Positions 62,015 to 64,000 of a DNA stretch of 64,000 bases are shown here, piece after piece. Origin of the DNA: Egibacteraceae bacterium (GTDB taxonomy: Bacteria; Actinomycetota; Nitriliruptoria; Euzebyales; Egibacteraceae); NCBI GenBank assembly GCA_030447925.1, contig JAUJNX010000008.1, positions 105,399 through 169,398 on the forward strand, written 5' to 3'. A program made the position numbers and the translations under genes. The number at the start of each line of letters is the position of its first letter. Positions within the stretch are counted from its first letter, which is position 1. The notes beneath the pieces are model-generated. The model was not told where the DNA came from, did not search any database, and saw only the letters and a list, made by a program, of their open reading frames with translations.

Positions 62015-62575
62015 ATGCGACCGCTGACCCACCAGGAGTGGGAGAAGCACTACGTCGACCTGCGCCCGCACGTCCTGAAGCGCTTCCCCCAGATCGACGA
62101 GTCGCTGCTGGAGCGCCAGCGCGGCGACTACGACGGCCTGGTCGAGCTCGTCCAGAACGCCACCGGCATGGACGCCGACCGGGCCCTGGAGGCCGTCCGC
62201 ACCCTGGACGCCGAGGAGCTGGGCATCGGCCTGGGCGAGGAGGCGCCGGCCGACGACGACGCGCGCGCCAGCCTGGACCAGCTCAGCCTCGGCAGCGGGT
62301 TCACGCCCGCCGACCGCGACATGGTCGTGGAGCGCCTGGCCCAGCTGAACCGGCGCCTGCGCCACTTCCCGGCCAACGGCGCCTGGCTGGAGCTGACCGT
62401 CAAGGGCCGCGAGGAGAACGGCCAGAAGGTCACCCTGCTCGCCGACCTGAAGGGCTTCCCCAGTTTCGTGAGCACCTCGGACGACCCGGACCTGCGCGCG
62501 GCCCTGGCCGATGTGCGCGACGACATGATCCGCCAGGTCGGCGACGCGGTCGACAAGAAGAAGGCGGTGCGCTGA
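62015..62575 (+). CDS. CsbD-like plus ribosome-hibernation (HPF-like) domain protein
   Basis: A 186-residue protein. The first 65 residues (EWEKHYVDLRPHVLKRFPQI, LERQRGDYDGLVELVQNATG) look like a CsbD-type stress helix domain. Residues about 105-186 (VERLAQLNRRLRHFPANGAW, LELTVKGREENGQKVTLLAD, LRAALADVRDDMIRQVGDAV) look like the S30AE/HPF fold that binds ribosomes. The reading is from pattern only. ATG 62015 has an AGGAG site rather far upstream. The TGA overlaps the next ATG by one base. Both domains suggest a stress or starvation role. Confidence 0.55.
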   Translation: MRPLTHQEWEKHYVDLRPHVLKRFPQIDESLLERQRGDYDGLVELVQNATGMDADRALEAVRTLDAEELGIGLGEEAPADDDARASLDQLSLGSGFTPADRDMVVERLAQLNRRLRHFPANGAWLELTVKGREENGQKVTLLADLKGFPSFVSTSDDPDLRAALADVRDDMIRQVGDAVDKKKAVR

Positions 62576-62982
62576 TGGGAGCGACGCTGGCGTGGCTCAA
62601 GGTCGTCGACGGCGACCGCTTCCGCAGCCGGGGCGGTACGGTGACGCCGGGCCTGGAGAACGTCGTGGAGCTGGTGTCACCGGCCCCGGCCGAGGCGGCC
62701 CCGTTCCTGGTCCTACGCGCGTGGTCGCAGTTCGACAGCGCCTTCACCGAGACCTGGCGCATCGAGGACCCGCACGGCCGGACCGTCCACGAGGGGCTGG
62801 AGCGCGAGGTCCTCGCCGGCATCGGGTCGGTGGCCCAGGGCGGCCTCGCCGACGAGGTCGAGGGCCAGGTGTTCGAGTACGGGGACACCGGCTACCAGCT
62901 GGTTCTCGAGGTCGAGGGCCGCGAGGTCGCCCGCGCCGACTTCGAGGTGCGCGAACCGGACGAGGCGATCACGACACCCTGA
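62575..62982 (+). CDS. Conserved hypothetical protein coupled to the HPF-like gene
   Basis: A 135-residue acidic protein of mostly beta strands (APFLVLRAWSQFDSAFTETW, GQVFEYGDTGYQLVLEVEGR, EVARADFEVREPDEAI), suggesting a small immunoglobulin-like or hibernation-linked beta domain. No signal peptide. It starts on the TGATG overlap with the HPF-like gene, so its role is probably linked to stress. I do not recognise the family. Confidence 0.65.
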   Translation: MGATLAWLKVVDGDRFRSRGGTVTPGLENVVELVSPAPAEAAPFLVLRAWSQFDSAFTETWRIEDPHGRTVHEGLEREVLAGIGSVAQGGLADEVEGQVFEYGDTGYQLVLEVEGREVARADFEVREPDEAITTP

Positions 62983-62989
62983 GGGCGGA

Positions 62990-63010
62990 CCTCCCCGGCG
63001 GACGGGGAGG
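62990..63010. terminator. Possible terminator after the HPF-like operon
   Basis: A 7-bp stem CCTCCCC / GGGGAGG with a 7-base loop, just after the stop of the preceding gene. No T run. Confidence 0.4.
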
Positions 63011-63195
63011 AGTTCGCCCACCCGCGCGTGCGCGTGCCACACTGGAGCGGTCGATTGGCCTCGTGTTGGTGACTAAGGAGTGCCGAAACGAGGTCGTGGT
63101 CGTGGCCGGAGGGGCTGCCAGGGTCGGCGGCCCCCCTGCGGGTGCACACCGTCGTCGCCGGCCGCACACAGGTTCTGATGGGTCAGGGAGGTCAC

Positions 63196-64000
63196 ATGAG
63201 GGCTCACCGCCGGATGTCGGCGTGGGCGACGGTCGTGCTCCTGCTGCTGCTGGGCGGCTGCGGGATCGGGGACACCGGCGGCGACCTGGCGCTGAACGCG
63301 CTGGACCCCGCGCCGGGCTCCCCCGCGGTGGAGCTGGACCGGCTGTGGGACCTGGTGTTCCCCATCGCGGTCGGCGTCTTCGTCCTGGTCCAGACGCTGA
63401 TCCTGGTTGCGGTGTTCCGCTTCCGGCGCCGCAAGGACGACGACGACCGCCAGCTCCCCAAGCAGGTCGCGGGCAACACCCGGCTCGAGGTCCTCTGGAC
63501 CATCATCCCGGCCGTGGTCCTGGTGTTCGTCGCCATCCCGACGGTGCAGACCATCTTCAGCCAGAACGAGGTCGACGACGACGCGATGAACGTCCGCGTC
63601 ATCGCCAAGCAGTACTGGTTCGAGTTCGAGTACATGGACGAGGCGCAGGGCGGGGTCGTCACGGCGACCCAGCTGCACATCCCCACGGGCCGCGAGGTCC
63701 AGCTGCACATGCAGTCCGTCGCGGTGAACCAGGCCTCCTCCTACGACCCCGCGGCCTTCCCCGACGGGCCGACCGGCGAGGTCGCCCAAGGCGTCATCCA
63801 CAACTTCTGGGTGCCCCGGCTCGCGGGCAAGACCTACATCGTCCCCGGCCACACCCGGACGATGAAGCTCAGCACCACCGAGGCCGGCCTCTACCTGGGC
63901 CAGTGCGCCGAGTTCTGCGGTCTCGGCCACCCGAACATGGAGTTCTCCGTCCTGGCCGAGGACCCCGCGACGTTCGACGAGTGGATCGCGGCCCAGGCCG
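63196..64000 (+). CDS. coxB: Cytochrome c oxidase subunit II (partial, runs off window)
   Basis: The N-terminal 268 residues of a CuA subunit. A lipoprotein signal ends LLLLLGGCG (Cys 22), then two transmembrane spans (about 53-75 and 98-118). The CuA site is GQCAEFCGLGHPNMEF with C237, C241, H245 and M248, plus H202 in VIHNFWVP. It receives electrons from cytochrome c in aerobic respiration. ATG 63196 with GGGAGG. A leader of about 185 bases separates it from the upstream operon. No stop within the window. Confidence 0.95.
   Translation, partial: MRAHRRMSAWATVVLLLLLGGCGIGDTGGDLALNALDPAPGSPAVELDRLWDLVFPIAVGVFVLVQTLILVAVFRFRRRKDDDDRQLPKQVAGNTRLEVLWTIIPAVVLVFVAIPTVQTIFSQNEVDDDAMNVRVIAKQYWFEFEYMDEAQGGVVTATQLHIPTGREVQLHMQSVAVNQASSYDPAAFPDGPTGEVAQGVIHNFWVPRLAGKTYIVPGHTRTMKLSTTEAGLYLGQCAEFCGLGHPNMEFSVLAEDPATFDEWIAAQA

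Overview
The window is chromosomal DNA from a very high-GC actinobacterium. The signs are GC-rich codon use throughout, frequent GTG (and one TTG) starts, many 4-base GTGA/ATGA gene overlaps, several starts with no leader, an actinobacterial-type trehalose-6-phosphate synthase, a PASTA-less Ser/Thr kinase, and a glycosidase fused to cell-wall-binding type 2 repeats. A deep-branching actinobacterium (for example the Nitriliruptoria) would fit, but I cannot fix the genus from this window. Most of it is ordinary chromosomal housekeeping: rnpB, hrpA, lon, aceB, dut, otsA, coxB, tRNA-Gly and tRNA-Val.

Layout. 1-8.2 kb: a 55-bp tandem repeat, an aspartate-type aminotransferase, a PEBP/crotonase pair, then a Nudix hydrolase and a small unknown protein divergent from a frameshifted HTH/TPR regulator, a NYN nuclease, a RecB-type nuclease, an MBL hydrolase and an AraC regulator. 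8.2-13.4 kb: RNase P RNA, zinc-ribbon protein and NIF3, a metallo-beta-lactamase/Rieske fusion, HAD phosphatase and amidotransferase. 13.4-25 kb: SDR, cyclase, AraC and VOC genes, two abutting gene fragments, hrpA, a four-gene zinc-alcohol-dehydrogenase operon and a 5'-3' exonuclease-like protein.

25.0-29.5 kb is the accessory region. A broken and truncated blh-type gene is followed by three toxin-antitoxin modules. Two direct repeats begin with the 3' half of tRNA-Val, and the intact tRNA-Val closes the region. All three toxins carry a single-base frameshift. I read this as the relic of repeated integration at the tRNA-Val 3' end. No integrase is left.

29.5-54.9 kb: lipoate-ligase family protein, OtsA, a WS/DGAT homologue with a damaged active-site motif, a secreted glycosidase with cell-wall repeats, an ACT protein, ferredoxin-NADP reductase type 2, a mini-DivIVA protein, a second HTH/TPR plus small-protein cassette paralogous to the one at 3 kb (here with an S9 peptidase), orphan ParA, SDRs, Lon, malate synthase, a TetR operon with two perfect palindromic operators, and an AHSA1-type SRPBCC gene behind an ArsR-like palindrome.

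54.9-64 kb holds the most original cluster. A membrane Ser/Thr kinase is translationally coupled to a pseudokinase with every catalytic motif lost. Divergent from these is a secreted or membrane-anchored protein built of four about 57-residue repeats, translationally coupled to an amidoligase-family enzyme, followed by a convergent FHA/winged-helix regulator. I could not match the repeat protein to any family I know, and the pairing of repeat protein with amidoligase looks like an undescribed two-gene modification system. The window ends inside coxB.
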